A DNA stretch of 64,000 nucleotides, taken from assembly GCA_022376925.1 (NCBI GenBank), contig JAIOJX010000001.1, positions 38,224,170 through 38,288,169 on the forward strand, read 5' to 3'. The position numbers and the translations under genes are program-made. Below are positions 26,158 through 62,428 of this stretch, piece by piece (the first letter of the stretch is position 1; the number at the start of each line of letters is the position of its first letter). The notes beneath the pieces are model-generated. The model worked only from the letters and a program-made list of their open reading frames with translations, had not been told where the DNA came from and made no database searches. The stretch comes from Tragulus kanchil (lineage: Eukaryota; Chordata; Mammalia; Artiodactyla; Tragulidae).

Positions 26158-28310
26158 CTTGACTCTGCCCAGTCGTTATTGCCTGAGGTCCAGTACAGTT
26201 TGCCACTTCTCTCCAATCCAGCCATTTCTCCACACTCGCCCAGCCTCCAACCTTGCTCAGCCTCACCCAGAGCTTATCAAACCCTTCCCCAGACATACCA
26301 GCGGTCCCCTCCAATCTGCCAGGGCACCAGCTCTGTTCTTCCTTTGCCAAAAAGCTTCCTGGGGCTCCCCACTGCCTACAAGTAGGGGTGATACTCAAAA
26401 TCCTTAACCTCCAATCTGTTCTCAGCAGCTGGGCTTTTGTTTAATCACTAAGTCGTGTCCGACTCTTTGCAACCCTGTGGACTGTAGCCTGCCAGGCTCC
26501 TCTGTGGATGGGATTCTCCCGGCGAGAATACTGGCGTGGGTTGCCATCTCCTTCTCCAGGGAATTTTCTCGACCCAGGGATCAAACCCAAGTCTCCTTGC
26601 ATCTCCTGCATTGCAGGTGGGTTCTTTACCACTGAGCCGCCTGGGATATTGGTCCTGAGGAACAAGTCAACTGGCTAGTGTTCAACCAACCTAATGCTAC
26701 GGAAGGGCCTAAAAACCTTATATTCATACTATACTACTAAGTATGTTGAAGTGATTTTTACCTCTTTGTAAAGAAGGAATCAAAATAATAATTAAGATTT
26801 TTAAACATGAAAAACAAGCTTCACTCAAAGTTAATCAAATGAATCAGTGACCCCACTGTATGTATTCTCAAAATAATTAGTTCTACCCATGCTGCCAGGA
26901 TAAACAAATGAATTAAAAATTTTAGAAGTTTACGTACAAGAAGACACTTTTACAACTACAGACATCGAAAAATAAAAGCTAGAGACATGTAAAGCTAGAG
27001 CATTTCTTGAAACTTTGCTACAGTTATTACGTAAGCCAAGTACAAGTGCAGGAAAAGAATACAATCTAAAATTGGATTAAAAACTGTTTCCAAACAATGG
27101 AAACAGTGACCAACTTTATTTTCTTGGGCTCCAAAATCACTGTATGGTGACTGCAGCCATGGAATTAAAAGACGCTTGGTCCTTGGAAGAAAAGCCATGA
27201 CAATCCTAGACAGCGATTAAAAACAGAGACATCACTTGACTCTCCCATCGTTTCTGAGGTCCAGTACAGTTTGCCACTCTCAATCCAGCCATTTCTCCAC
27301 ACTCGCCCAGCCTCCAACCTTGCTCAGCCTCACCCAGAGCTTATCAAACCCTTCCCCAGACATACCAGCGGTCCCCTCCAATCTGCCAGGGCACCAGCTC
27401 TGTTCTTCCTTTGCCAAAAAGCTTCCTGGGGCTCCCCACTGCCTACAAGTAGGGGTGATACTCAAAATCCTTAACCTCCAATCTGTTCTCAGCAGCTGGG
27501 CTTTTGTTTAATCACTAAGTCGTGTCCGACTCTTTGCAACCCTGTGGACTGTAGCCTGCCAGGCTCCTCTGTGGATGGGATTCTCCCGGCGAGAATACTG
27601 GCGTGGGTTGCCATCTCCTTCTCCAGGGAATTTTCTCGACCCAGGGATCAAACCCAAGTCTCCTTGCATCTCCTGCATTGCAGGTGGGTTCTTTACCACT
27701 GAGCCGCCTGGGATATTGGTCCTGAGGAACAAGTCAACTGGCTAGTGTTCAACCAACCTAATGCTACGGAAGGGCCTAAAAACCTTATATTCATACTATA
27801 CTACTAAGTATGTTGAAGTGATTTTTACCTCTTTGTAAAGAAGGAATCAAAATAATAATTAAGATTTTTAAACATGAAAAACAAGCTTCACTCAAAGTTA
27901 ATCAAATGAATCAGTGACCCCACTGTATGTATTCTCAAAATAATTAGTTCTACCCATGCTGCCAGGATAAACAAATGAATTAAAAATTTTAGAAGTTTAC
28001 GTACAAGAAGACACTTTTACAACTACAGACATCGAAAAATAAAAGCTAGAGACATGTAAAGCTAGAGCATTTCTTGAAACTTTGCTACAGTTATTACGTA
28101 AGCCAAGTACGAAGTGCAGGAAAAGAATACAATCTAAAAATTGGTATTAAAAACTGTTTCCAAACAATGGAAACAGTGACCAACTTTATTTTCTTGGGCT
28201 CCAAAATCACTGTATGGTGACTGCAGCCATGGAATTAAAAGACGCTTGGTCCTTGGAAGAAAAGCCATGACAATCCTAGACAGCGTATTAAAAAACAGAG
28301 ACATCACTTT
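26158..28310 (+). repeat. 1.1-kb direct duplication, pair 5
   Basis: Bases 26158-27238 recur at about 27236-28310. The tail of the first copy lacks single bases present in the second (near 27049, 27069, 27077 and 27215), and the head of the second lacks several bases near 27241-27282. Both noisy stretches adjoin the junction. Interpreted as a false assembly duplication. Confidence 0.9.
26440..26647 (-). mobile_element. Bov-tA SINE, antisense
   Basis: 'cactaagtcgtgtccgactc', 'ctgtagcctgccaggctcc' and 'ttctttaccactgagccgcc' are reversed full-length Bov-tA. It recurs at about 27507-27718 in the second unit of pair 5. Confidence 0.9.
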
Positions 28311-28785
28311 GCAGACAAAGGTCTGTCTAGTCAAAGCTATGGTTTTTCCAGGAGTCATGTATGGATGTGAGAGTTGGACCATGAAGAAGGCTGAGTGCCG
28401 AAGGACTGATGCTTTTGAACTATGGTGCTCTTGAGAGTGCCTTGGGCTGCAAGGAGGTCAAACCAGTCAATCCTAAAGGAAATCAACCCTGAGTATTCAC
28501 TGGAAGGGCTGATGCTGAAGCTGAAGCCCCAGTACTTCGGCCACCTGAAGTGGAGAGCTGACTCACTGGAAAAGACCTTGATGCTGATAAAAACAGAAGG
28601 CAGAAGGAGAAGGGGATGGCTGGATGGCACCATCCCACCAGAGGACGAGATGGCTGGATGGCACCACCGACTCAATGGACATGTGTTTGAGCAAACTCAG
28701 GGAGATGGTGAAGGACAGAGAGGCCTGGCGTGCTACAGTTCATGGGGCTGCAAAGAGTTGAATACAACTTAGGGACTGACCAATC
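28145..28785 (+). mobile_element. BovB (RTE) LINE 3' fragment
   Basis: Matches the 3' end of BovB. A translated piece reads V-F-P-G-V-M-Y-G-C-E-S-W-T-M-K-K-A-E, the C-terminal part of the RTE reverse transcriptase. Downstream segments include 'ggaaaagaccttgatgctg' and 'gaggcctggcgtgctacag'. The 5' end is lost and the frame is interrupted, so it is inactive. Partial duplicates lie at about 27080-27238 and 29339-29886. Confidence 0.9.
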
Positions 28786-30393
28786 TATATCCAACAGCAG
28801 TGTGTTGTAGGCAACTTTAAACAAATTGGCGTTAACCCTTTATTCTCTGAATCACAAGGCAGTCCAGGGGTCCTGGAGGAGGGATGGGGGAGCACTTGAC
28901 AGTTCAGAGCAGTCATTCCAGGAGTTTCTTGCACTTAACATCAACCGTGTTTTCACAATCAGGTCCTAGCCAACTTCCCCCCTCCCAGTAGCTCTCCCAA
29001 CCCCGTGTGCTGCTCCTGTCAAATGGATGGGTTCGCAGCCTCTGAACATCTCTGTTCGAGTTGCCCACCTCAGCTTTTGCTTTACTTGCTTCTGCTCAAC
29101 CACCATGCTCTTCCCACCCCGCCAGTACCCATGGAATGGTACCCCTCCTTCAAGGTTCAGTTCATAGCAGCTGCCTTCCCAGACCGGCCTACCCTTAAGG
29201 GAGTTTATGTGAAATTTGTGTCAAGTGCTGTTCTTTTGGCAATTGATTGTGAGCAGCCTGTGACATCGCCTCTATAATAATCACAAACTGTTTTCAGTCT
29301 GCTATAGCCTAGTGCTCAATGTATTTTTCGGGTCTACTGTATGGTGACTGCAGCCATGGAATTAAAAGCTTTCATCCTAGACAGCATAGTAAAAAGCAGA
29401 GACATCACTTTGCCAACAAAGATCCATATAATCAAAGCTATGGTTTTTCCAGGAGTCATGTATGGATGTGAGAGTTGGACCATGAAGAAGGCTGAGTGCC
29501 GAAGGACTGATGCTTTTGAACTATGGTGCTCTTGAGAGTGCCTTGGGCTGCAAGGAGGTCAAACCAGTCAATCCTAAAGGAAATCAACCCTGAGTATTCA
29601 CTGGAAGGGCTGATGCTGAAGCTGAAGCCCCAGTACTTCGGCCACCTGAAGTGGAGAGCTGACTCACTGGAAAAGACCTTGATGCTGATAAAAACAGAAG
29701 GCAGAAGGAGAAGGGGATGGCTGGATGGCACCATCCCACCAGAGGACGAGATGGCTGGATGGCACCACCGACTCAATGGACATGTGTTTGAGCAAACTCA
29801 GGGAGATGGTGAAGGACAGAGAGGCCTGGCGTGCTACAGTTCATGGGGCTGCAAAGAGTTGAATACAACTTAGGGACTGACCAATCTATATCCAACAGCA
29901 GTGTGTTGTAGGCAACTTTAAACAAATTGGCGTTAACCCTTTATTCTCTGAATCACAAGGCAGTCCAGGGGTCCTGGAGGAGGGATGGGGGAGCACTTGA
30001 CAGTTCAGAGCAGTCATTCCAGGAGTTTCTTGCACTTAACATCAACCGTGTTTTCACAATCAGGTCCTAGCCAACTTCCCCCCTCCCAGTAGCTCTCCCA
30101 ACCCCGTGTGCTGCTCCTGTCAAATGGATGGGTTCGCAGCCTCTGAACATCTCTGTTCGAGTTGCCCACCTCAGCTTTTGCTTTACTTGCTTCTGCTCAA
30201 CCACCATGCTCTTCCCACCCCGCCAGTACCCATGGAATGGTACCCCTCCTTCAAGGTTCAGTTCATAGCAGCTGCCTTCCCAGACCGGCCTACCCTTAAG
30301 GGAGTTTATGTGAAATTTGTGTCAAGTGCTGTTCTTTTGGCAATTGATTGTGAGCAGCCTGTGACATCGCCTCTATAATAATCACAAACTGTT
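28211..30393 (+). repeat. 1.1-kb direct duplication, pair 6
   Basis: Bases 28211-29292 recur at 29339-30393, separated by about 46 bases (29293-29338) that match neither side. The first 110 bases of the second copy differ from the first as a different BovB copy would, and the rest appears identical. The join probably lies inside repetitive BovB sequence. Confidence 0.88.
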
Positions 30394-30889
30394 ACTTAAA
30401 TCGTCAATGATCTGGACTTACGTAGTCTCTCCAGGTAGTGTGTTACTTTCTGAGGGGCGGGGGACTGTGTCGCCCATGAGGCAGGCACACTACGAAGCAT
30501 CTAGTGAGTGTCAGCCGACGGTTATTGATTGAGCTGGTGAGAGAAGGGAACCAAAGTGTGAGGTAGGTGGCCTCTGACCTCCCTTCTGCATAGGCACTCA
30601 CCCCAGGTGCTCCACTGCCCAGGGCTGGCCCTCCCTGGCTCAGTACCCCCACCCCACCCCCAGCCTTAGCACCCAAGAGTTGTTACTACGTTGACCCTCC
30701 CCTGCCTCTAAAGAAACTTCCCTGTCCGGTTTCTTTCTTACTCAGAGTGTTAACTTAGCTAATCTGATAAACTAACCTGTGCTGATGCAGTTATGGGAGA
30801 GGGCTAGAGGAGGGCCTCAGGAGGCAAGTTCATTTCAACCAGGGTCATATGGCAACAACACCCCTGCCTTACTCCTCACCGCTAGCAAT

Positions 30890-31115
30890 GGATGCATTAC
30901 TCCCTCCTCTGAACTCCCACGGCACTTTGTATATACCTCTTACTGTAGCACTTAGCACATGGTAGCGCCTTAGCTATGTGTGTATGTATGTTTCCCCTCC
31001 AGTAGACTGTGAGCTCCTCAAGGACAGGGACTGTGTGTTAGTCACTGATGTAGCCCCAGAGCCTGGCACAGTGCCTGGCACACAGTAGGTGCTCAATAAA
31101 CGTTTATTAAAAGAA
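30890..31115 (+). repeat. L2 LINE 3' end
   Basis: 'ctgtgagctcctcaaggac', 'agcctggcacagtgcctgg' and 'aggtgctcaataaacg' are the diagnostic 3' end of the ancient L2 element in sense orientation. It supplies an AATAAA at about 31095. Confidence 0.8.
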
Positions 31116-31499
31116 GAATGAAGGAGTCCTATTTCTCATCATGGATATTTCAGTGCTATATTAAAGCAGGCCAGAGGGGCGGGGAAAGGACACCCACCTG
31201 TGGGGGACTACCATGGCTTTCCACCCCTCATGCCAGGGAGTTGCCTCCCTTGCCCATGTCGGCGGCCACCCCAGGACAACAGGGTCCACGAGAAGCCCAA
31301 GACTGCTTCCTGCAGTGCCTTGCTGTCACTAGGTGCCCTGGATGATTCTGAACTCCTGCCCTTTGTTGTTGCCCCCTTCCCAGAACAGACTCACTGCTGT
31401 TTCTTCATACCTGGGTGGGACTGAGTGGTAGAAATGTCAGGCCCTGTGGGAGGGACGGAACAAGAAGTGATTCTCACGATCGTCGTCTTTTTGACCCCA

Positions 31500-32060
31500 T
31501 CATGTATTTTGAAAGAGGCGGTAGACTCCGGCTCCAAAGCCGCTGGATGCTCAGTCCCCTCCGGACGCTCCCAGGCCAGGCAGGCCCAGGAGGTCGCTCC
31601 TGTGAAAGCTACGGCCAGCGTCCAGCAGATGGCGCTATAGAACCGGCACAGGCGGTGGGTGGCCCAGGCGAGCCCGGGAAAGGGAGAGGCGGTCAGGGCG
31701 GGGCCTGCCGCTCCTGGCGGAGGCGGTCGCAGCTGGCATCTTCCTGTCCCTCTGTCCTGACCCTGCGCCCTAAACTGTCCCTGGGCAGCTCCAGCTCCCA
31801 ACCAGGCCTTCTACTGCTCGGGAACTTGGACCTTTCCCCCCCGGTCCCCGCCCCCTTTACTTTCCTGGGGAATTTAGTGGTCGAACGAATGCCCTCTCCC
31901 CATTGGCCGGTCGCGCCCTGACCCCGCCCCTATCGCCCCCCGCCCCTAGGCTCCGGGACTAGCAGGTGAGCACGCGGCTGGCCTGGTCTCCGGCGCGGAC
32001 CGCCACTTTCGCCTGGGCGGCGGGAATGGGTCCTTACTGCAGGGCGCCCGACCTGGCCCA
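31500..32060 (+). promoter_or_regulatory. Orphan CpG-island promoter candidate between convergent genes
   Basis: GC-rich with dense CpG, unlike its surroundings. It holds an inverted CCAAT box (attgg at 31902-31906) followed by GC boxes ('accccgcccc' at 31921 and 'ccccgcccc' near 31939) and then 'agcag|gtgag' at 31961-31970, a good splice-donor sequence. That order (NF-Y site, Sp1 sites, donor) suggests a plus-strand first exon. No protein is recognised. It is repeated at about 32572-33132 in the second unit of pair 7. It could instead be a distal enhancer or a boundary element. Confidence 0.45.
31622..31635 (+). promoter_or_regulatory. CTCF motif in the CpG island
   Basis: CCAGCAGATGGCGC is a full match to the CTCF core consensus. 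The duplicate lies at 32694-32707. Confidence 0.55.
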
Positions 32061-34381
32061 CCTCTCCTCCGCGGCCTGCCTTCAGCTACACTTGCACGCA
32101 GGGCTGCTTTCAACCTTGAAATCGGAGAGCGATCGAGGCGCCCATGGCAGCAGTCAGCCCTCGGAGGCCCCAACTGCCCGCGGCGAGAGCCTGGCCTCTC
32201 CGAGGGGCCGGCGGGCGGCCAAGGGAGGCATCCGAGCCCAGTTGCCCAACGCTGCAGCTTGCCAGCTCGCCTTGCTGGGGAAACTCGTGGTCTAGGGGAA
32301 CATGTGAGCTTGCCCGGCCCGCGGCTGGGTCCCAGAGGCCAGAGTCCTTGGCGCCTCCCTGGCAGCTAAACTGGCTGCGCTTGGGGCGAACTCCATCCTC
32401 ACTAAACACACACCTGCACTTGTCTTAGCAGGATGGGACACAGTAAAGCGCCCAGCAAGCTTCGCGTCATGGGTTAAAATACGGAAGGGGCAGGAGTTTC
32501 CCACCCAATTCGACCCTGTGGGAGGGACGGAACAAGAAGTGATTCTCACGATCGTCGTCTTTTTGACCCCATCATGTATTTTGAAAGAGGCGGTAGACTC
32601 CGGCTCCAAAGCCGCTGGATGCTCAGTCCCCTCCGGACGCTCCCAGGCCAGGCAGGCCCAGGAGGTCGCTCCTGTGAAAGCTACGGCCAGCGTCCAGCAG
32701 ATGGCGCTATAGAACCGGCACAGGCGGTGGGTGGCCCAGGCGAGCCCGGGAAAGGGAGAGGCGGTCAGGGCGGGGCCTGCCGCTCCTGGCGGAGGCGGTC
32801 GCAGCTGGCATCTTCCTGTCCCTCTGTCCTGACCCTGCGCCCTAAACTGTCCCTGGGCAGCTCCAGCTCCCAACCAGGCCTTCTACTGCTCGGGAACTTG
32901 GACCTTTCCCCCCCGGTCCCCGCCCCCTTTACTTTCCTGGGGAATTTAGTGGTCGAACGAATGCCCTCTCCCCATTGGCCGGTCGCGCCCTGACCCCGCC
33001 CCTATCGCCCCCCGCCCCTAGGCTCCGGGACTAGCAGGTGAGCACGCGGCTGGCCTGGTCTCCGGCGCGGACCGCCACTTTCGCCTGGGCGGCGGGAATG
33101 GGTCCTTACTGCAGGGCGCCCGACCTGGCCCACCTCTCCTCCGCGGCCTGCCTTCAGCTACACTTGCACGCAGGGCTGCTTTCAACCTTGAAATCGGAGA
33201 GCGATCGAGGCGCCCATGGCAGCAGTCAGCCCTCGGAGGCCCCAACTGCCCGCGGCGAGAGCCTGGCCTCTCCGAGGGGCCGGCGGGCGGCCAAGGGAGG
33301 CATCCGAGCCCAGTTGCCCAACGCTGCAGCTTGCCAGCTCGCCTTGCTGGGGAAACTCGTGGTCTAGGGGAACATGTGGAGCTTGCCCGGCCCGCGGCTG
33401 GGTCCCAGAGGCCAGAGTCCTTGGCGCCTCCCCCTGGCAGCTAAACTGGCTGCGCTTGGGGCGAACTCCATCCTCACTAAACACACACCTGCACTTGTCT
33501 TAGCAGGGATGGGACACAGTAAAGCGCCCAGCAAGCTTCGCCGTCATGGGTTAAAATACGGAAGGGGCAGGAGTTTCCCACCCAATTCGACCCCCTCTTC
33601 CAGCCCAAATAGGGCTACAGAGATAGCGGATCGTCTTTTATTGGAGTAGGAGGCTTGAACAGGGCCTCCGTCTCAACCCAGCACCTCAAGGAGGAACACT
33701 CTGGTAGGACCATCAACTGTAGGCTCGTGACCTCGGCATGTAGGAGGAACTAACTTCAGCTAAACAGCCATGTTTACTCAGTATGTTTCTCTTCCATTGG
33801 CGGTTAATTGAGCCGCATTTGGCAGATGGAACAATAAAAGTTCGAAATACTAGGTTTTCATTCACCGACTATCAGCCTAGGTGGGAAGTGGTGGGCTGGT
33901 TCTTTCCCTGAGGCCGCACTGAAAGGATGAGAACGTTTAATAAGAGGCGATAGTCCTCACCCCAGTCCGGACGGACGGGGGACGCACACTCTCCTCTTGC
34001 TTTATGGGATTCACAGCCCATACGTCCTGCTTTGATCTTCTTACCTTGGCAGAAGGGCAGTGAGAAGAGTCCAGGAGAGGGGTGGAGATGAGATCCCAGA
34101 AGCAAAGAAGAAACTGCTGTTTGGTGCCACTTTTGACTCCTTTCCTTTCTCTAGAGAAATAAAGGAGTGTACACACCCACAGCTGCTCATGGGACCCAAA
34201 GGACCATCACTGGTTCCTTTGGGATCATTCTAAGTTCGCCCACATCATCTGCCCCCTGCTCTAAAGGAAAATCCTTATACCCTCAACAGCTCTCCCTTCA
34301 TCCTTTCTTCTGAATCTTAATCACCTTTCCCCCTCTCTCTGCCTGTCCTACTGCCAAGCTATTTTTTATTTTACAAAAGTA

Positions 34382-34404
34382 TTAAAAAAAAAAAAAAAAA
34401 AAAA
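34382..34404. repeat. Poly(A) run
   Basis: An uninterrupted run of A of about 22 bases, not clearly attached to a recognisable element. Confidence 0.8.
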
Positions 34405-35857
34405 CCCGAAACAACCAGGAAAACCCTCTGTCACTATCTGGTTTAAAGAGTTCCCAGGGTTACCTGTCACCTCCGGCAAAAGTCAAAGCCATACTCCTTG
34501 GCATGGCTGGCAGGGCTCCTCACACCCTCCTTGCCCACCTGTGCCTTCCGGCTACAGTGACACTGCAGTGGGTGTGGTTCGCTGCACGCACTACCCTTCT
34601 CTCTCATCTCCAAGCCTGTGGTCAGATGCCTCCTTAGCTCAAGGGTGCTTCCCTGCCACCCCAATTTCCATCTTCCTACTTGTCAACTAGTCATTTCTGA
34701 CCACCCCCGTGCCTTTGCCCATCCCATTGAGCTCCCAGAGCACCCTGGGCTTAGCTTGATCCCTGCACTCACCACATGGCCTCAGGTGTTGTTTGGGAAG
34801 CCAAGGCCTCAGGATCAGAAGGTGGGAAAGTGAAACGCAACGGAGAGGATTAACACTGCCCCTTCATCTGAGCAGCTCACAGGTCACTCCTGGGGCGCGA
34901 TGGCTGGACTCCTGTTGGCCAGACACACAGAGTCCCTGGCAGGCACATGACATGGCTCTCCAGAGATGGCAGGGGGTCCTAAGAACATAGCTTAAAAGGG
35001 TGTCATCCCAGGCTTGCAGACACCTTCTTCCCCTCAAACAGTAATGGGCTCATTCTGAAGCCAACCGTCACAAGGAATCATAGATCCTACCACCGGTTTT
35101 CAGAAGTAGGGAGAAAAGTTGCAAACTCTCGGATGGGCATCTTGCCTCCATAGCACCTGGGTCTTAGGAAGGCCGGCACTGTGTCCAAGGGAAGGGGACC
35201 CTGCAGGACAGCGACAAGAGCATGGAGCAGCTGCTCATACAGGTGGCTTGGGCAGGAAAGAGCGCTGGGTGGCGGGTGATTTCCTTGAGGTAAAGAGGAT
35301 CATCCCTCACAGCCACCTAAAAGAGGGCTCCTCCCTCTGCTCAGGCTCCTCCTGTGGGGAGCAAGGAATGTGTGCTCCTGTGCAGGGGCACCCCTCCCAC
35401 AGACACTCCACCAAACTGATGCAGGCGCTCAATTCTCCCCACCCGCCCACCCCCAGGGTTGGCCTCTGCCTTTCCTTGTCTTTCCAGATCTTGCCAAGGT
35501 GATCCTCACTGGCCACTCCACCTAGTTCTCATTCACTGAGCTCATAAAGGAGCCCAAACTGCAAAGCAGAATCAGGACTTTCCCCATTGATTTCATGGGG
35601 ATGCCCATCTTTTTTAACCACGGAAAAGCCAATACAGGGAGCAGAGAAAAGAGAGACAGTAGACAGAAGCCCTGACACAGGTTTTTCAGTATGCAAGTGT
35701 TTTTGACTCCACAGCCAGTTGCTTAAAATGAAACATAAGGGGCAGCCAGAATACACACCCAAATGCAAAAAAGTAAAGGCAAACATAAAATAAACCACAC
35801 AATACCATGAATTCCATCAAAACCAAAAAATTAAAACCCAAAAAACCCCTCAACTTC

Positions 35858-35862
35858 ATATA

Positions 35863-35901
<39 letters not shown>

Positions 35902-36121
35902 GGGAGAACAACTGTTCAAAACCAACTGGGCAGTATGGTGGGTTGGGAGCAGTCCTACAGAAGGGGGTCTAGAACCACCCCCTGGGAACAAAGAACAAAC
36001 ACAATACAAAGAAAATAACCAACAATGCTCCTGCAAGGGTCAGGAGTCTCCAGAGAACAGATTGTCCCATCCTCAAACTGGCTTTTTTTTTTTTTTTTTT
36101 TTTGCCTTTTTTTTTTTTTTC
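35858..36121. repeat. TA microsatellite and T-rich homopolymers
   Basis: TA units at 35858-35879 run into a T-run, and two further T-runs lie at about 36083-36121. On the BCORL1 sense strand these read as A-runs in the 3'UTR or just beyond it. Confidence 0.75.
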
Positions 36122-37627
36122 CATTTTCTTCTTTTGTGGTTGTTGTTTTAGCACCTGTACAATAAAACTGTACCATCTCCAACCAGAGCCGACTGTAGGG
36201 AGGCCCTCCTGCCTTTGGATGGTACATACTCTCTACAAGGATTGTTCGGAAAAATAGCAATTGGTAGAAAAATAAGAACAAGAGTGGGAAAGACACCGCC
36301 ACAGAGGGGGCTGGGCAGGGAACCAACCCAAGCCCCTCCCTCTCTCTCCATGAACAAACTCAGCGCTCGGAGGGAGGCCTGGTGGGGCTGAGCACGCAGC
36401 CCCAGGTCCCCAGGCAGGAGTGGCGCCTGGTCGGAGACCAGTCTCCTGCCCTCACCTTGGAAACAGCTGAGGAGGCCTAGGTTCAACATTTGGCAGGCAA
36501 TCCCAGAGCCCTCTGCAGATTCCAAAGGAGAATGGGGGTCAGAGGGAGCCGGAGAGAGAGGAAAGGGGTGCTTCGAGTCAGGCAAGGGGGAGAGATGGGG
36601 ACCAGGGGAGAGGGAGATGAGAGGCTCAGTCTCCAGGGAGGGCGAGGTCGCAGGGGTAGGGCGGCAGGGTTCAGGGGAAGAGGCTGTGGGAACAAGTTAA
36701 TCTTGTGCACTCCTTGAGGGCGAGAAGACAGTGAGGAGGAAGCAACCTTATCCTTCAAGACCCATTCTCAACTCTCCATTAGAGTAATTAATTAACCCCT
36801 GACTCCCCCCATCCTCCCCTCCCTGGCAAACAAGCATCTCCAGACGGCAGGGCTGCAGCAGAGAGCAGGGGGTGAAAGGGAAGGGGGTGCGGGAACTGGG
36901 GGAGGGGTGAGCACCAAGGCCTCAGGATTCACCCCCAACCCCCAGACCAGACCTGGGCCAGCACCAGCCACCTTCATTAGTCACAAGGCCCCCCACCCTT
37001 CCCCGCCCCCTCCCCAGGGGTGGAAAAAACCTGGGAGTAACTTTTTCAGAGGGAGGGAACAGCTTCAGAGCTTAAGAAAGACAAAGAAAGGAGGTGGAGA
37101 AAGTCCCTCAATACAACAAGTTGTCTCAAATCGTCACAGTGATACAGACTTATCAGAAACCAATGAAACAATACAAATTAAATACTAATAAAATAAATAC
37201 TATGGAAGACAAAAGAACACAGGGGACCGGAGGGGGTGCTCAGAGATTTGGGCTTTCTCATTTCTCCTCCGGACAGGCCATGGCCACCCGGGGCCTGGGT
37301 TTGGTCTCGATCACACACCAGGCCAGTCCAAGGGACCCTGGCACCACCTCCCACCGTCCCTGGGCCCTCTTGTCCTCAGACGTGAGTCCAGCTTTTCACC
37401 CCATCACCAACCACAAAGACGACGACGACGACGACAGGGAGATGAGAACTAACTGTGACCAAAAAAAAAAATCCAGTCACTAATGCTGGCATTGATAAGG
37501 CGGCTTCTTGTTGGTCCGTATTATTGCCTCTTTCTGCAGTCTGGTGCTCAGTGGGGGGAAGACATGTAGGTGGGGGAGGGGTGAACTTGGGAGGTGAAAG
37601 AAGAAAAGGGAGGGGCTGTTTGCCCGG

Positions 37628-38088
<461 letters not shown>

Positions 38089-38791
38089 TCAATCCATGAC
38101 CGACCCTTCCAAAAAGAGGCACTAGGAGGAGTGGGCCTTGAAAACCGACAAGGCCCCCCACCCTTCCCCGCCCCCTCCCCAGGGGTGGAAAAAACCTGGG
38201 AGTAACTTTTTCAGAGGGAGGGAACAGCTTCAGAGCTTAAGAAAGACAAAGAAAGGAGGTGGAGAAAGTCCCTCAATACAACAAGTTGTCTCAAATCGTC
38301 ACAGTGATACAGACTTATCAGAAACCAATGAAACAATACAAATTAAATACTAATAAAATAAATACTATGGAAGACAAAAGAACACAGGGGACCGGAGGGG
38401 GTGCTCAGAGATTTGGGCTTTCTCATTTCTCCTCCGGACAGGCCATGGCCACCCGGGGCCTGGGTTTGGTCTCGATCACACACCAGGCCAGTCCAAGGGA
38501 CCCTGGCACCACCTCCCACCGTCCCTGGGCCCTCTTGTCCTCAGACGTGAGTCCAGCTTTTCACCCCATCACCAACCACAAAGACGACGACGACGACGAC
38601 AGGGAGATGAGAACTAACTGTGACCAAAAAAAAAAATCCAGTCACTAATGCTGGCATTGATAAGGCGGCTTCTTGTTGGTCCGTGCATTGCCTCTTTCTG
38701 CAGTCTGGTGCTCAGTGGGGGGAAGACATGTAGGTGGGGGAGGGGTGAACTTGGGAGGTGAAAGAAGAAAAGGGAGGGGCTGTTTGCCCGG

Positions 38792-62428
<23,637 letters not shown>

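Larger units (their letters stand above)
25546..31439. other. Intergenic region, left part
   Basis: No gene recognised. It contains two 1.1-kb duplications (pairs 5 and 6), Bov-tA, BovB and L2 sequence, and a partial CTCF-like match on the minus strand at 26137-26149. The open frames here follow repeats or overlap randomly. Confidence 0.6.
31442..33593 (+). repeat. 1.1-kb direct duplication, pair 7 (CpG island)
   Basis: Bases 31442-32516 recur at 32514-33593. The tail of the first copy has single-base losses relative to the second (near 32306, 32351, 32432 and 32464). The whole CpG island is therefore represented twice. Interpreted as a false assembly duplication. Confidence 0.9.
33594..37627. 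other. Intergenic sequence and BCORL1 3'UTR
   Basis: No coding exon seen. The right-hand part is the BCORL1 3'UTR on the minus strand, but its end is not certain. A minus-strand AATAAA (34365-34370) lies 3.2 kb past the stop codon of the duplicate last exon. Long homopolymers sit at 34382-34404 (A) and 36083-36121 (two T-runs), with a TA run followed by T at 35858-35896. Confidence 0.5.

Noticed and set aside
28422..28772. 116-codon frame as a host gene
   Set aside because: It is the out-of-frame or 3' part of a BovB element; the neighbouring frame shows the RTE reverse-transcriptase C-terminus.
31391..32873. Open frames of 95-193 codons on both strands of the CpG island
   Set aside because: High GC content removes stop codons by chance; composition is Pro/Ala/Arg-rich with no domain, and the longest frame crosses the false duplication junction.
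34365..34370. Minus-strand AATAAA as the BCORL1 poly(A) site
   Set aside because: Hexamer present but far from the stop codon and beside homopolymers, with no clear downstream element; not called as a feature.
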